Positions 1-6,268 of a DNA stretch of 9,301 bases are shown here, in pieces (the first letter of the stretch is position 1; each line of letters starts with the position of its first letter). Made by a program: the position numbers and the translations under genes. Below the pieces are notes generated by a model, which saw only the letters and a list, made by a program, of their open reading frames with translations, was not told the DNA's origin and made no database searches. The DNA comes from an uncultured Peptococcaceae bacterium. Its GTDB lineage: Bacteria > Bacillota > Desulfotomaculia > Desulfotomaculales > Desulfallaceae. The stretch is from positions 1 through 9,301 of the forward strand of contig CAJYBN010000109.1 of NCBI GenBank assembly GCA_913064925.1. The letters run 5' to 3'.

Positions 1-348
1 ATCCTGCTGGATGACGGTAAGTTTACGGAGGATGCGGAAATAATGGTCCTGGCCTACGGTTCCGTGGCGCGCCCGGCGCGGCAGGCGGTGAAGGAGGCGC
101 GCCGCAGGGGCGTCAAAGCGGGCCTGTACCGCCCGGTCACTTTGTGGCCCTTCCCCGAGCGCCGGGTGATGGAACTGGCCGGCAGGGTGCACACCTTCCT
201 GGTGCCGGAAATGAACCTCGGGCAATACCGGTTGGAAGTGGAGCGGGTGGTCGGGGGCGGAGCCCGGGTAAAGGGTATAAACTGGGTTAACGGCGAATTG
301 ATTACACCCGATGAGATTTTGGATGCCATCCTGGAGGTGGAACAATGA
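1..348 (+). CDS. korA: 2-oxoacid (2-oxoglutarate):ferredoxin oxidoreductase alpha subunit, C-terminal part (5' end outside window)
   Basis: Only the last 115 codons are present; the frame is open from base 1, and the ATG at 43 is internal, not the start. The segment is the C-terminal transketolase-like domain of the alpha subunit. It contains a VLAYGSVAR strand-turn, then LYRPVTLWPFPE and VPEMNLGQ, phrases typical of KorA/VorB-type alpha chains. In the complex the alpha chain works with beta (next gene) and gamma to decarboxylate a 2-oxoacid oxidatively, with CoA as acyl acceptor and ferredoxin as electron acceptor, in the cytoplasm. The TGA at 346-348 overlaps the korB start in an ATGA junction, so the two are probably translationally coupled. 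2-oxoglutarate is the favoured substrate from overall resemblance and context; a branched-chain or other 2-oxoacid cannot be excluded from this fragment. A small ferredoxin-like KorD subunit, if present, would lie upstream of the window. Confidence 0.88.
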   Translation: MLLDDGKFTEDAEIMVLAYGSVARPARQAVKEARRRGVKAGLYRPVTLWPFPERRVMELAGRVHTFLVPEMNLGQYRLEVERVVGGGARVKGINWVNGELITPDEILDAILEVEQ

Positions 349-1196
349 TGCAGCAGCTGGAACCATACCTGCGCTTGGAGCGGTTTCCCCATATATGGTG
401 CCCTGGCTGTGGCAACGGCATTGTGCTTGGTTGCCTGCTGCGTGCCATCCGCAAGCTGGAGCTGGACCAAGACCGCACGGTGGTGGTGGGGGGCATAGGC
501 TGTTCCTCCCGGGCCGTGGGCTACCTTGACTTTAACACCCTGCACGCCACGCACGGGCGGGCGCTGGCTTTCGCTACGGGCATCAAGCTAGCCCGGCCCG
601 AGCTGCACGTTATCGTGATAACCGGGGACGGCGACGCCACGGCCATCGGCGGCAATCATTTCATTCACGCCGCCCGCCGCAACATAGACTTGACTGTGGT
701 GTTGTTTAACAATAGCATTTACGGGATGACCGGGGGGCAGTATTCTCCCCTGACGCCGGCCGGAAAAAAGGCCACCACCTCCCCTTACGGCAACATTGAA
801 CCGAATTTTGACGTGGCCGAGTTGGCACGCAGCGCCGGAGCGACCTACGTGGGCAGGAGCACCACTTACCACGCCGGCCTGTTGACCGACTTGATCGTCA
901 ACGGCATCCGGAACAAAGGCTTTAGTTTGATTGAAGCCGTCACCGCCTGCCCCACGGCCTACGGCCGGCGCAATAATTGGAAAAGCGGTGCGGAAATGCT
1001 CCTGTGGCAAAAAGAAAGCGCCGTGCACGTCAAAAGGGCGGAGCGGATGCATTCCGCTGAACTGGAGGGTAAAATTATCATCGGCGAGTTATATAAAAGG
1101 GAAGCACCCGAATATATCAGCATGTGCGAAAGTTTAACGGCCCGCATACGGCAGGCGGCCGCAAGCGGGTCGGTTACACCGTTGAAAGGCAAGTGA
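345..1196 (+). CDS. korB: 2-oxoacid (2-oxoglutarate):ferredoxin oxidoreductase beta subunit, TPP- and [4Fe-4S]-binding
   Basis: This 283-residue protein has the normal length for a stand-alone OFOR beta subunit. It binds thiamine diphosphate through GDG at 94-96 followed 25 residues later by NN at 122-123, then SIYGMTGGQ to about 132. Four cysteines, C19 and C22 in WCPGCGNG, C53 in GGIGCSSR and C202 in ACPTAYG, are placed like the four ligands of the single [4Fe-4S] cluster in archaeal-type OFOR beta chains. Catalysis is 2-oxoacid + CoA + oxidised ferredoxin to acyl-CoA + CO2 + reduced ferredoxin. GGAGG at 333-337 lies 7 nt before the ATG at 345. A second ATG follows directly at 348, so the start could be one codon later. 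The gene overlaps korA by 4 bases and is followed 14 bases later by korC. KorB is favoured over VorA or PorB, but substrate choice is inference. Confidence 0.92.
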   Translation: MMQQLEPYLRLERFPHIWCPGCGNGIVLGCLLRAIRKLELDQDRTVVVGGIGCSSRAVGYLDFNTLHATHGRALAFATGIKLARPELHVIVITGDGDATAIGGNHFIHAARRNIDLTVVLFNNSIYGMTGGQYSPLTPAGKKATTSPYGNIEPNFDVAELARSAGATYVGRSTTYHAGLLTDLIVNGIRNKGFSLIEAVTACPTAYGRRNNWKSGAEMLLWQKESAVHVKRAERMHSAELEGKIIIGELYKREAPEYISMCESLTARIRQAAASGSVTPLKGK

Positions 1197-1210
1197 CGGG
1201 GTGATGATCC

Positions 1211-1756
1211 ATGGGTGAAAAAAAAGAACTACGCCTGAGCGGCACAGGGGGCCAGGGACTGATCCTGGCCGGCATCATCATAGCGGACGCGGCCATTCGC
1301 GACGGTAAGAATTCCGTGCAGTCGCAGTCTTACGGCCCGGAGGCCCGGGGTGGGGCCAGCCGGGCGGAAGTGATCATCGGGGACGGGGAAATCGACTACC
1401 CCAAAGTGTCGCGTCCGGACGTGCTGCTGGTAATGAGCCAGGAAGCCTGCGACAAGTTTGCCTTCGACCTGGAACGCGGCGGGGTGCTGATCGCTGATTC
1501 TACTTACGTGCAAAAATTGCCCGCCATCGACGGCCTGGTTTACAAGCTGCCCATTAGCTCCGTCGCCAAAGAACAGGTAGGCCACGAAATGGTGGCCAAC
1601 GTGGTGGCGCTGGGGGCCATGGCGCGCATAACCGGGGTTGTTTCCCGTGAAGCTTTGACGGAAGCCCTGCTGTCCCGCATCCCCAGCGGCACCGAGGAGT
1701 TAAACCGGAGGGCGCTTAACTTGGGATGGGAACTGGCGGAAAAAATAATGCAATAG
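1211..1756 (+). CDS. korC: 2-oxoacid (2-oxoglutarate):ferredoxin oxidoreductase gamma subunit
   Basis: This 181-residue protein is the normal size for the gamma subunit (POR/KOR gamma domain). The N-terminus carries LSGTGGQG at about residues 9-16, the glycine-rich family signature. SYGPEARGG follows at about 40-48, a stretch conserved in KorC/IorB-type chains. HEMVANVVALGA in the second half is also typical. In the assembled complex the gamma chain packs on alpha and beta and is associated with CoA binding. A GGGGTGAT ribosome site at 1198-1205 lies 5 nt before the ATG, and the gap to korB is only 14 bp, so korABC is one transcription unit. No strong terminator follows. There is only a weak AATGC/GCATT stem across the stop codon with five T's after it, so some read-through into the regulator gene is possible. 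Confidence 0.92.
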   Translation: MGEKKELRLSGTGGQGLILAGIIIADAAIRDGKNSVQSQSYGPEARGGASRAEVIIGDGEIDYPKVSRPDVLLVMSQEACDKFAFDLERGGVLIADSTYVQKLPAIDGLVYKLPISSVAKEQVGHEMVANVVALGAMARITGVVSREALTEALLSRIPSGTEELNRRALNLGWELAEKIMQ

Positions 1757-1771
1757 TTACCGGCATTTTTA

Positions 1772-1832
1772 CCTAATTATATGTATTGATTGTACGGTAT
1801 TGTTCATTTATTATAATAACAATATAATTAGG
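1772..1832. repeat. 11-bp perfect inverted repeat bracketing the regulator promoter
   Basis: CCTAATTATAT at 1772-1782 is the exact reverse complement of ATATAATTAGG at 1822-1832, with 39 nt between. A second, inner pair, TATTGTT (1798-1804) and AACAATA (1818-1824), overlaps the right arm. The arms sit just upstream of the -35 box and over the predicted transcription start of the promoter at 1790-1817. That is where a repressor or autoregulator contacting two half-sites would be expected. GTATTG also occurs three times in the same gap (1783, 1797, 1834). Operator function is inference; AT-rich sequence raises the chance of fortuitous symmetry. Confidence 0.5.
1790..1817 (+). promoter_or_regulatory. 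Sigma-A-type promoter for the sigma-54 activator gene
   Basis: TTGTAC (1790-1795) and a perfect TATAAT (1812-1817) are separated by 16 nt, giving a predicted start near 1824 and a leader of about 50 nt. This is the best vegetative promoter in the window. It fits the usual pattern in which a sigma-54 activator gene is itself read by the housekeeping sigma factor. It lies within the inverted repeat 1772-1832. Confidence 0.6.
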
Positions 1833-1874
1833 GGTATTGGTCTGCATCCCGAGCTTCCGGAGGACATAGTTTAA

Positions 1875-3662
1875 ATGCTTAGCCTGATGCAGGTGAGAGA
1901 AACGGAACAGCGCGTGTCGGACGCCATCGCCGCTGCTCTTAAGGTGGAAGTAGAAATTATCGATGCCGAACTGGTGCGGGTGGCGGGTACGGGAAAGGTT
2001 CGCGCGGGTGTGGGCAACCGGTTGCTGCGCGGCCTGGTGAACAAACATGTGTTGCAAACCGGTGAGCCCGTATTTATCAACGAGCCGGGTTATCACCCCA
2101 TTTGTCGTTCCTGCCCGCTGTCGGGCGCTTGTTTTTACATGGCCTACCTGGTTTATCCCATTCGGGCTGAGGACAAGGTGATCGGTACCATCAGCCTGGT
2201 GGCATTTGACGAGGAACAAAAGAAAACACTGACCAGCAATACGGAAACGCTGGTTGACTTCGTGGGCCGCATGGCCGACCTCATCGCCGGCAAGGTCGTA
2301 GAGCGGGAAATGGTGCGGGAAAAAATCGTCATGGCCAACAGGCTGGAGGCAGTGGTTGATTCCGTGTACGAAGGCGTGCTGGCCATAGACGAACGGGGCA
2401 TCATTACCCATTTCAACCGTTCCGCGGAGCGCATGTTCGGCATTAAGAAAAACCGGGTCATCGGCAGGCCGGTGCAGGAAATATTCGGCGATATACCCTT
2501 GCTGGAAGTTCTCCGGGAGGGCAAAGGATTCAAAGCCAGGGAATATTTTATTACCTTTCAGGGTAAAAAACTGCACTTCTGGATAACGGCCAAGCCCATT
2601 CAATCCGGGGAGAGCGGCCCGGCCGGCGTGGTGGCTACCTTTAGGGATTTCCGGGAAGCGCAAAAGCTGGCTTACCAGATTGTTTCCACCCAGGAAACGC
2701 TGGATTTCAACGATATCATCGGCGAGAGCAGAGCTATCCGGGAGGTCAAGGCGCAGGCCGCCAAGATAGCGCGCAGCAATTCCACTGTACTTATCGTGGG
2801 TGAAAGCGGCACGGGGAAGGAAATTTTTGCCAGAGCCATCCACACGGCCAGCTCGCACGGGCACAAGCCTTTCGTAGCCATCAACTGCGGCGCCATACCG
2901 GAACACTTGCTGGAAAGCGAACTGTTTGGTTACGAGGAAGGTGCCTTTACGGGGGCTAGGAGGGGCGGTAAGCCCGGCAAGTTTGAACTGGCCAACGGCG
3001 GCACTATTTTTTTAGACGAAATCGGCAATATGTCTTTATACTTACAGGCTAAGCTGCTGCGGGTGCTGCAGGAAAGGCAAATTGAACGGGTAGGCGGTAC
3101 ACAGGTGATTCCCGTCGATATCAGGGTTATTGCCGCCACCAATAACGACCTGCAAAGTATGGTGCGCAAAGGCCGGTTTCGGGAAGATCTTTATTACCGG
3201 CTCAGCGTAATTCCCCTGGTGATCCCACCGCTGCGGGAACGCCGGGAGGATATACCGTTATTATTAATGCATTACATGAAGCGGTTTGCCAAATTGCTAA
3301 ACAAAAATATAAAAGGCTTTAGTGAGCAAGCCATGAAAATATTATTGGATTATCCCTGGCCGGGCAATATAAGGGAGTTAATTAATGCAGTGGAATATGC
3401 TATTAACCTGGAAGAGAGCCCGCTGATAATGCCGGAAAGCCTTCCTCCCCGCGTGCGTGCCGGTAAGGAAAAAAACCGTTCCATGCCTGTCAATTCGTTG
3501 GAAATCAAGCCGTTGGAGCAGTTGGAAAGGGAAGCCATTCAACAGGCACTGGAGCTTTATGGCTGGTCTGAGGAGGGCAAAATACGCGCTGCTGCGGCAC
3601 TTGGTATCAGCAGGGCAACTATTTACCGCAAGATCAGCAAATATAAGTTGGGAGAAGATTGA
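1875..3662 (+). CDS. Sigma-54-dependent transcriptional activator (Cys-containing sensor domain - PAS - AAA+ - Fis HTH)
   Basis: This 595-residue bacterial enhancer-binding protein activates RNA polymerase carrying sigma-54. Residues 1-140 form a GAF-like sensor domain with C77-x2-C80-x5-C86 after H74. A PAS domain covers about 155-260 (VYEGVLAIDERGIITHFN at 164-181). The AAA+ domain has Walker A GESGTGKE at 309-316, an intact sigma-54 contact loop GAFTGA at 356-361, Walker B IFLDE at 378-382, the arginine-finger region FREDLYYRL at 435-443 and WPGNIREL at 495-502. A Fis-type HTH occupies about 547-592. There is no phosphoreceiver domain, so it probably responds directly to a ligand or redox/metal state. 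GGAGGA at 1859-1864 lies 10 nt before the ATG. It sits between korABC and the aminomutase/TRAP genes, so these are its likely targets, but no site was proved. The last 400 bp are richer in A+T than the rest. Confidence 0.93.
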   Translation: MLSLMQVRETEQRVSDAIAAALKVEVEIIDAELVRVAGTGKVRAGVGNRLLRGLVNKHVLQTGEPVFINEPGYHPICRSCPLSGACFYMAYLVYPIRAEDKVIGTISLVAFDEEQKKTLTSNTETLVDFVGRMADLIAGKVVEREMVREKIVMANRLEAVVDSVYEGVLAIDERGIITHFNRSAERMFGIKKNRVIGRPVQEIFGDIPLLEVLREGKGFKAREYFITFQGKKLHFWITAKPIQSGESGPAGVVATFRDFREAQKLAYQIVSTQETLDFNDIIGESRAIREVKAQAAKIARSNSTVLIVGESGTGKEIFARAIHTASSHGHKPFVAINCGAIPEHLLESELFGYEEGAFTGARRGGKPGKFELANGGTIFLDEIGNMSLYLQAKLLRVLQERQIERVGGTQVIPVDIRVIAATNNDLQSMVRKGRFREDLYYRLSVIPLVIPPLRERREDIPLLLMHYMKRFAKLLNKNIKGFSEQAMKILLDYPWPGNIRELINAVEYAINLEESPLIMPESLPPRVRAGKEKNRSMPVNSLEIKPLEQLEREAIQQALELYGWSEEGKIRAAAALGISRATIYRKISKYKLGED

Positions 3663-3678
3663 TAGCTTAATCGTTTTT
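3657..3678 (+). terminator. Weak candidate intrinsic terminator after the activator gene
   Basis: GATTGA (3657-3662) can pair with TTAATC (3667-3672), including one G-T pair, around a TAGC loop, and G then TTTTT follows at 3674-3678. The stem begins in the final codons of the activator. It is short and AT-rich, so termination would be partial at best. Confidence 0.3.
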
Positions 3679-3846
3679 GCAATTTATTTTTATTGGTGGC
3701 AGGAATTTACTTAACAAAAGGTGAACATATTAATACGTATAGTGAAGTGTATGAACAAACTAGCAACTTTAATTTTATAGGGAGAATGTTTGTAAGATAA
3801 TGTTAATAAATTTTACTAGCTGAAATGGAGGTATTGATAATTAGGG
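3663..3846 (+). promoter_or_regulatory. AT-rich gap before the aminomutase gene; no convincing promoter
   Basis: This 184-bp gap holds no ORF of note. It contains an 8-bp palindrome ATACGTAT at 3733-3740 and two TGAAC words at 3723 and 3752. TTTACT (3706-3711) and TATTAA (3728-3733), 16 nt apart, give a poor sigma-A match. TGGCAGG at 3697-3703 looks like a sigma-54 -24 box, but the -12 position has TACTT instead of TTGCA/T, so it fails the essential GC. No known riboswitch fold was recognised. Confidence 0.35.
3827..3831 (+). promoter_or_regulatory. Unusually distant Shine-Dalgarno of the aminomutase gene
   Basis: GGAGG ends 15 nt before the ATG at 3847, well beyond the usual 5-9 nt. An in-frame TAA at 3838-3840 excludes any start further upstream. 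The only intervening in-frame codons, TTA and GGG, are not starts. AGGG at 3843-3846 touches the ATG and is too close. The next in-frame ATG (codon 17, position 3895) has no ribosome site. The ATG at 3847 is therefore kept, with a suboptimal or structure-dependent ribosome site. Confidence 0.45.
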
Positions 3847-5106
3847 ATGTACGGAACTAAAGTATTACAATATTCCGATAACGACAAGAGCCGGATGGCA
3901 CAGGAAAGAGTTGAGGAATTAAAGCAGCGTATCAGCGGTTACCTGGAAGCAGTAAAGAGTATTCCCACGGGATTTAAATTGGAGAAGGAGTATCAGGACA
4001 GGAAAAAACAGATTTTGGATTATTTCGGCGCTACCGATGAGGATTGGCAGGATTGGCACTGGCAGATGCGCAACAGGGTAAGTGATGTAAATACGTTAAG
4101 ACAGCTGTTGCCTTTAACCGATGAAGAAGTCGACCATATTGATTCGGTAAGCAAAAAGTTCCGCTGGGCAGTATCACCATATTACCTTAGTCTTATGGAA
4201 CCCGGCAACCCCAAGTGCCCGGTAAGGATGCAAGGAATACCCAGCATCCGGGAACTGCAGGACAGCTGGGGCAAAGAAGACCCCATGGCGGAGGAATTTA
4301 CTTCCCCGGCTCCATGCATCACCCGGCGTTATGCCGACCGCTTGATTATTAACGTTACCAATCAGTGTGCCATGTTCTGCCGGCATTGCCAGCGCAGGCG
4401 TAACATCGGCGAGGTGGATAAGCCTGCCCCGTTGGAGGAAATTAAGGCTGCCATCGAGTATATCCGAAAAAGTCCTGAGGTGCGTGATGTGTTGATTACA
4501 GGCGGCGACCCGCTGACTTTATCCGACAAGTGGTTGGATTGGATACTTACCGAGCTGGATAATATCGAGCATGTGGAAATCAAGCGTATCGGCAGCCGGA
4601 CTCCGGTAACCATGCCGCAGCGCATTACTCCCGAGCTTTGCGCCATGCTGGAAAAGCATCACCCGCTGTACTTGAACACCCATTTCAACCATCCCAAGGA
4701 AGTGACCCGGGAATCGCTGCGGGCCACCGGGCTGCTGGCCAGGGCGGGGATCCAGCTGGGGAACCAGGCCGTGCTGCTCAAGGGCATCAACAACGACCCG
4801 CATGTGATGAAAAAATTGAACCACGAGCTATTGAAGATTCACGTGCGCCCGTATTACATTTTCCACGCTAAACCCGTCAAGGGGACGACCCATTTTATGC
4901 CCACCGTGCAGGAGGGGTTGGAAATTATGGAGAACCTGCGCGGGTACACTTCGGGCCTGGCTATACCGTGGTATATTATCAACGCCCCCGGCGGCGCGGG
5001 TAAAACCCCTCTACTTCCCCAATACCTGATTTCCATGGGCAAGGATTATGTAATGATCCGCACCTGGGAAGGCAAGGTGTTTCGTTGCGTTAACGGTGAA
5101 TTGTAA
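3847..5106 (+). CDS. eam: KamA-family radical SAM/PLP aminomutase, probably glutamate 2,3-aminomutase
   Basis: This 419-residue enzyme should move the amino group of an L-amino acid from C2 to C3. The radical SAM cluster motif is C174-x3-C178-x2-C181 (CAMFCRHC), followed by RRR at 183-185. GGDPL at 219-223 is the SAM-binding strand. PGGAGK at 381-386 supplies the PLP Schiff-base lysine K386. In clostridial lysine 2,3-aminomutase, D293 and D330 hold the substrate side-chain amine. Aligned from the PLP lysine (K337, offset 49), these become K342 and N379 here. As I recall, Lys and Asn at these positions, also 37 apart, mark glutamate 2,3-aminomutase. The zinc-site cysteines of lysine aminomutase are also missing: C268 aligns with D317, and the chain ends before the C-terminal Cys cluster. 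The product would be beta-glutamate, known as an osmolyte. Another acidic or neutral amino-acid substrate remains possible. Confidence 0.8.
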   Translation: MYGTKVLQYSDNDKSRMAQERVEELKQRISGYLEAVKSIPTGFKLEKEYQDRKKQILDYFGATDEDWQDWHWQMRNRVSDVNTLRQLLPLTDEEVDHIDSVSKKFRWAVSPYYLSLMEPGNPKCPVRMQGIPSIRELQDSWGKEDPMAEEFTSPAPCITRRYADRLIINVTNQCAMFCRHCQRRRNIGEVDKPAPLEEIKAAIEYIRKSPEVRDVLITGGDPLTLSDKWLDWILTELDNIEHVEIKRIGSRTPVTMPQRITPELCAMLEKHHPLYLNTHFNHPKEVTRESLRATGLLARAGIQLGNQAVLLKGINNDPHVMKKLNHELLKIHVRPYYIFHAKPVKGTTHFMPTVQEGLEIMENLRGYTSGLAIPWYIINAPGGAGKTPLLPQYLISMGKDYVMIRTWEGKVFRCVNGEL

Positions 5107-5140
5107 ATAAGGTGCTGGTGCGAGGGTAGTTTCAGGAGGA

Positions 5141-5176
5141 ATGGAGTTGGCGGCTTGCCCTCGGGTAAGCCTCTAA
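5141..5176 (+). other. Possible 11-codon leader ORF behind an orphan Shine-Dalgarno
   Basis: AGGAGGA at 5134-5140 is a near-ideal ribosome site with no annotated gene. It touches the ATG at 5141, which opens MELAACPRVSL and stops at TAA 5174-5176. The ATG spacing is too short. An in-frame TTG at 5147 is 7 nt from AGGAGG and would give a 9-codon peptide. The ORF runs through the hairpin 5152-5171, so its translation could open that structure. It could instead be the remnant of a lost gene start. Confidence 0.3.
5152..5171 (+). promoter_or_regulatory. GC-rich hairpin between aminomutase and TRAP receptor genes
   Basis: GGCTTGCC (5152-5159) pairs with GGTAAGCC (5164-5171) as an 8-bp stem, including one G-T pair, around a CTCG loop. 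CGAGGG (5121-5126) can alternatively pair with CCCTCG (5158-5163), so two exclusive folds exist. No T-run follows directly, so it is a poor terminator. It could be a processing or stability element, or an attenuator that sets transporter levels apart from the aminomutase. Confidence 0.4.
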
Positions 5177-5233
5177 CTTAACAATTTAAAATATTTTTAA
5201 AAATCAAAAATAAAAAATAAGGAGGTACAAAAA

Positions 5234-6241
5234 ATGAGAAAATATTTTCTGTTGTTACTGGCGTTGTTGTTAGCGTTGTCACTGGTAGCGGCGGGCTGCG
5301 GCGGGTCGCAGGAGGAGCCCAAGGAACAGGGTGAGCAACAGCAAAGCGGCGGAGAGACCACCAAGCTGTTTTTAGCTACCGGCAGCACTGGCGGTACATA
5401 TTACCCGCTGGGCGGCGCCATGGCGAAAGTATGGAACGACAATATCGAGGGCCTGAACGTTACCGCGCAGTCCACGGGTGCCTCCGTGGAAAACATTCGC
5501 CTGCTGGCCAGCGGTCAGACGGAACTGGCCATGGCCATGAACGGGCCGGCCCAAGCTGCCTGGCTGGGCAAGGGCGACTTTGAAGGCAAGCCCTTAAACA
5601 ATTTCCGGGCTGTGGGCGTTATTTACCCCGAGGTAATGCAGATCGTGACCCCCACGGACTCGGGCATTCAGACGGTAGCCGACCTAAAGGGCAAGCGGGT
5701 TTCCATTGGCCCCGTGGGCAGCGGCACGGCTTCTTCCGCGCTGAAAATATTGGCTGCTTACGGGCTTGACCCGGAGAAGGATATCCAGAAGTTCCAGGAC
5801 ACCTTCGCCGATGCCGCGCGCAAATTAAAGGACGGACAACTGGATGCCGCATTTGCGGTACTGGCGGTGCCGGCGGGCAGCATCATCGATGTCACCACTT
5901 CCACGCCGGTAACAATTGTCGATATTGAAGGCGAAGGCCTGCAGAAGCTGCTGGAAGCCGATCCCGCCTTCACGCCGTACGACATCCCCGGCGGCACTTA
6001 CAAGGGGCAGGATGAAGTTGCGCACACCGTTTCTCAGTGGGCGGTGCTTTACGTGAAGGAGGACCTGCCCGAGGACCTGATTTACCAGATGACCAAGGTC
6101 ATGTACGAGAAAACCGATGAAATCGCCAAGGGCCACGCCCGGGGCGAACAAATTACAATCGACAACGCCCTGAAGGGAATTGAGCCGGTGGAGTTTCACC
6201 CGGGAGCGGTTAAGTATTACAAGGAAAAAGGCATGATGTAA
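5234..6241 (+). CDS. TAXI-family TRAP transporter solute-binding lipoprotein
   Basis: This 335-residue protein is the extracytoplasmic receptor of a TRAP transporter, normal in length for the TAXI family. Residues 1-22 form a lipoprotein signal: R2-K3, a Leu/Ala-rich core, then VAAGC with C22 as the lipidated cysteine. That gives outer-face membrane anchoring in a Gram-positive cell. A Gln/Glu/Gly-rich linker (about 23-43) leads to the TAXI signature ATGSTGGTYYPLGG at 48-61. ADLKGKRVSIGPVGSGT near 149-165 is also typical. It should bind a small organic acid or amino acid and deliver it to the permease two genes downstream. A TAXI protein of Thermus has been reported with glutamate/glutamine bound (recalled), which suits the neighbouring aminomutase, but the ligand here is unproved. 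AAGGAGGT at 5219-5226 lies 7 nt before the ATG. A 127-bp gap separates it from the aminomutase gene. Confidence 0.93.
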   Translation: MRKYFLLLLALLLALSLVAAGCGGSQEEPKEQGEQQQSGGETTKLFLATGSTGGTYYPLGGAMAKVWNDNIEGLNVTAQSTGASVENIRLLASGQTELAMAMNGPAQAAWLGKGDFEGKPLNNFRAVGVIYPEVMQIVTPTDSGIQTVADLKGKRVSIGPVGSGTASSALKILAAYGLDPEKDIQKFQDTFADAARKLKDGQLDAAFAVLAVPAGSIIDVTTSTPVTIVDIEGEGLQKLLEADPAFTPYDIPGGTYKGQDEVAHTVSQWAVLYVKEDLPEDLIYQMTKVMYEKTDEIAKGHARGEQITIDNALKGIEPVEFHPGAVKYYKEKGMM

Positions 6242-6268
6242 GTATGGTAAGTATGGGCTGGCGGGAAC

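Noticed and set aside
43..348. Separate 101-codon gene starting at ATG 43
   Set aside because: The frame is open from base 1 and the preceding residues also match the KorA C-terminal domain, so this is the tail of a larger gene.
54..554. Long open frame on the minus strand opposite korA/korB
   Set aside because: It is a shadow of two well-supported genes on the other strand, with no ribosome site or recognisable domain. The same holds for the minus-strand frames at 1773-2906, 5825-6658 and 7922-8467.
1747..1770. AATGC/GCATT stem followed by five T's after korC as an intrinsic terminator
   Set aside because: The stem is only 5 bp with an 11-nt loop, and its left arm runs into the last korC codons; too weak to call.
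1831..1846. GG-N10-GC spacing upstream of the activator as a sigma-54 promoter
   Set aside because: Only about 6 of 12 consensus positions match, and a much better sigma-A promoter lies just upstream.
3697..3712. TGGCAGG as a sigma-54 -24 box before the aminomutase gene
   Set aside because: The -12 position reads TACTT and lacks the essential GC at the right spacing.
5075..5088. AGG and TTGC near the end of the aminomutase gene as a sigma-54 promoter
   Set aside because: GG and GC are one base too close, and the element lies inside coding sequence.
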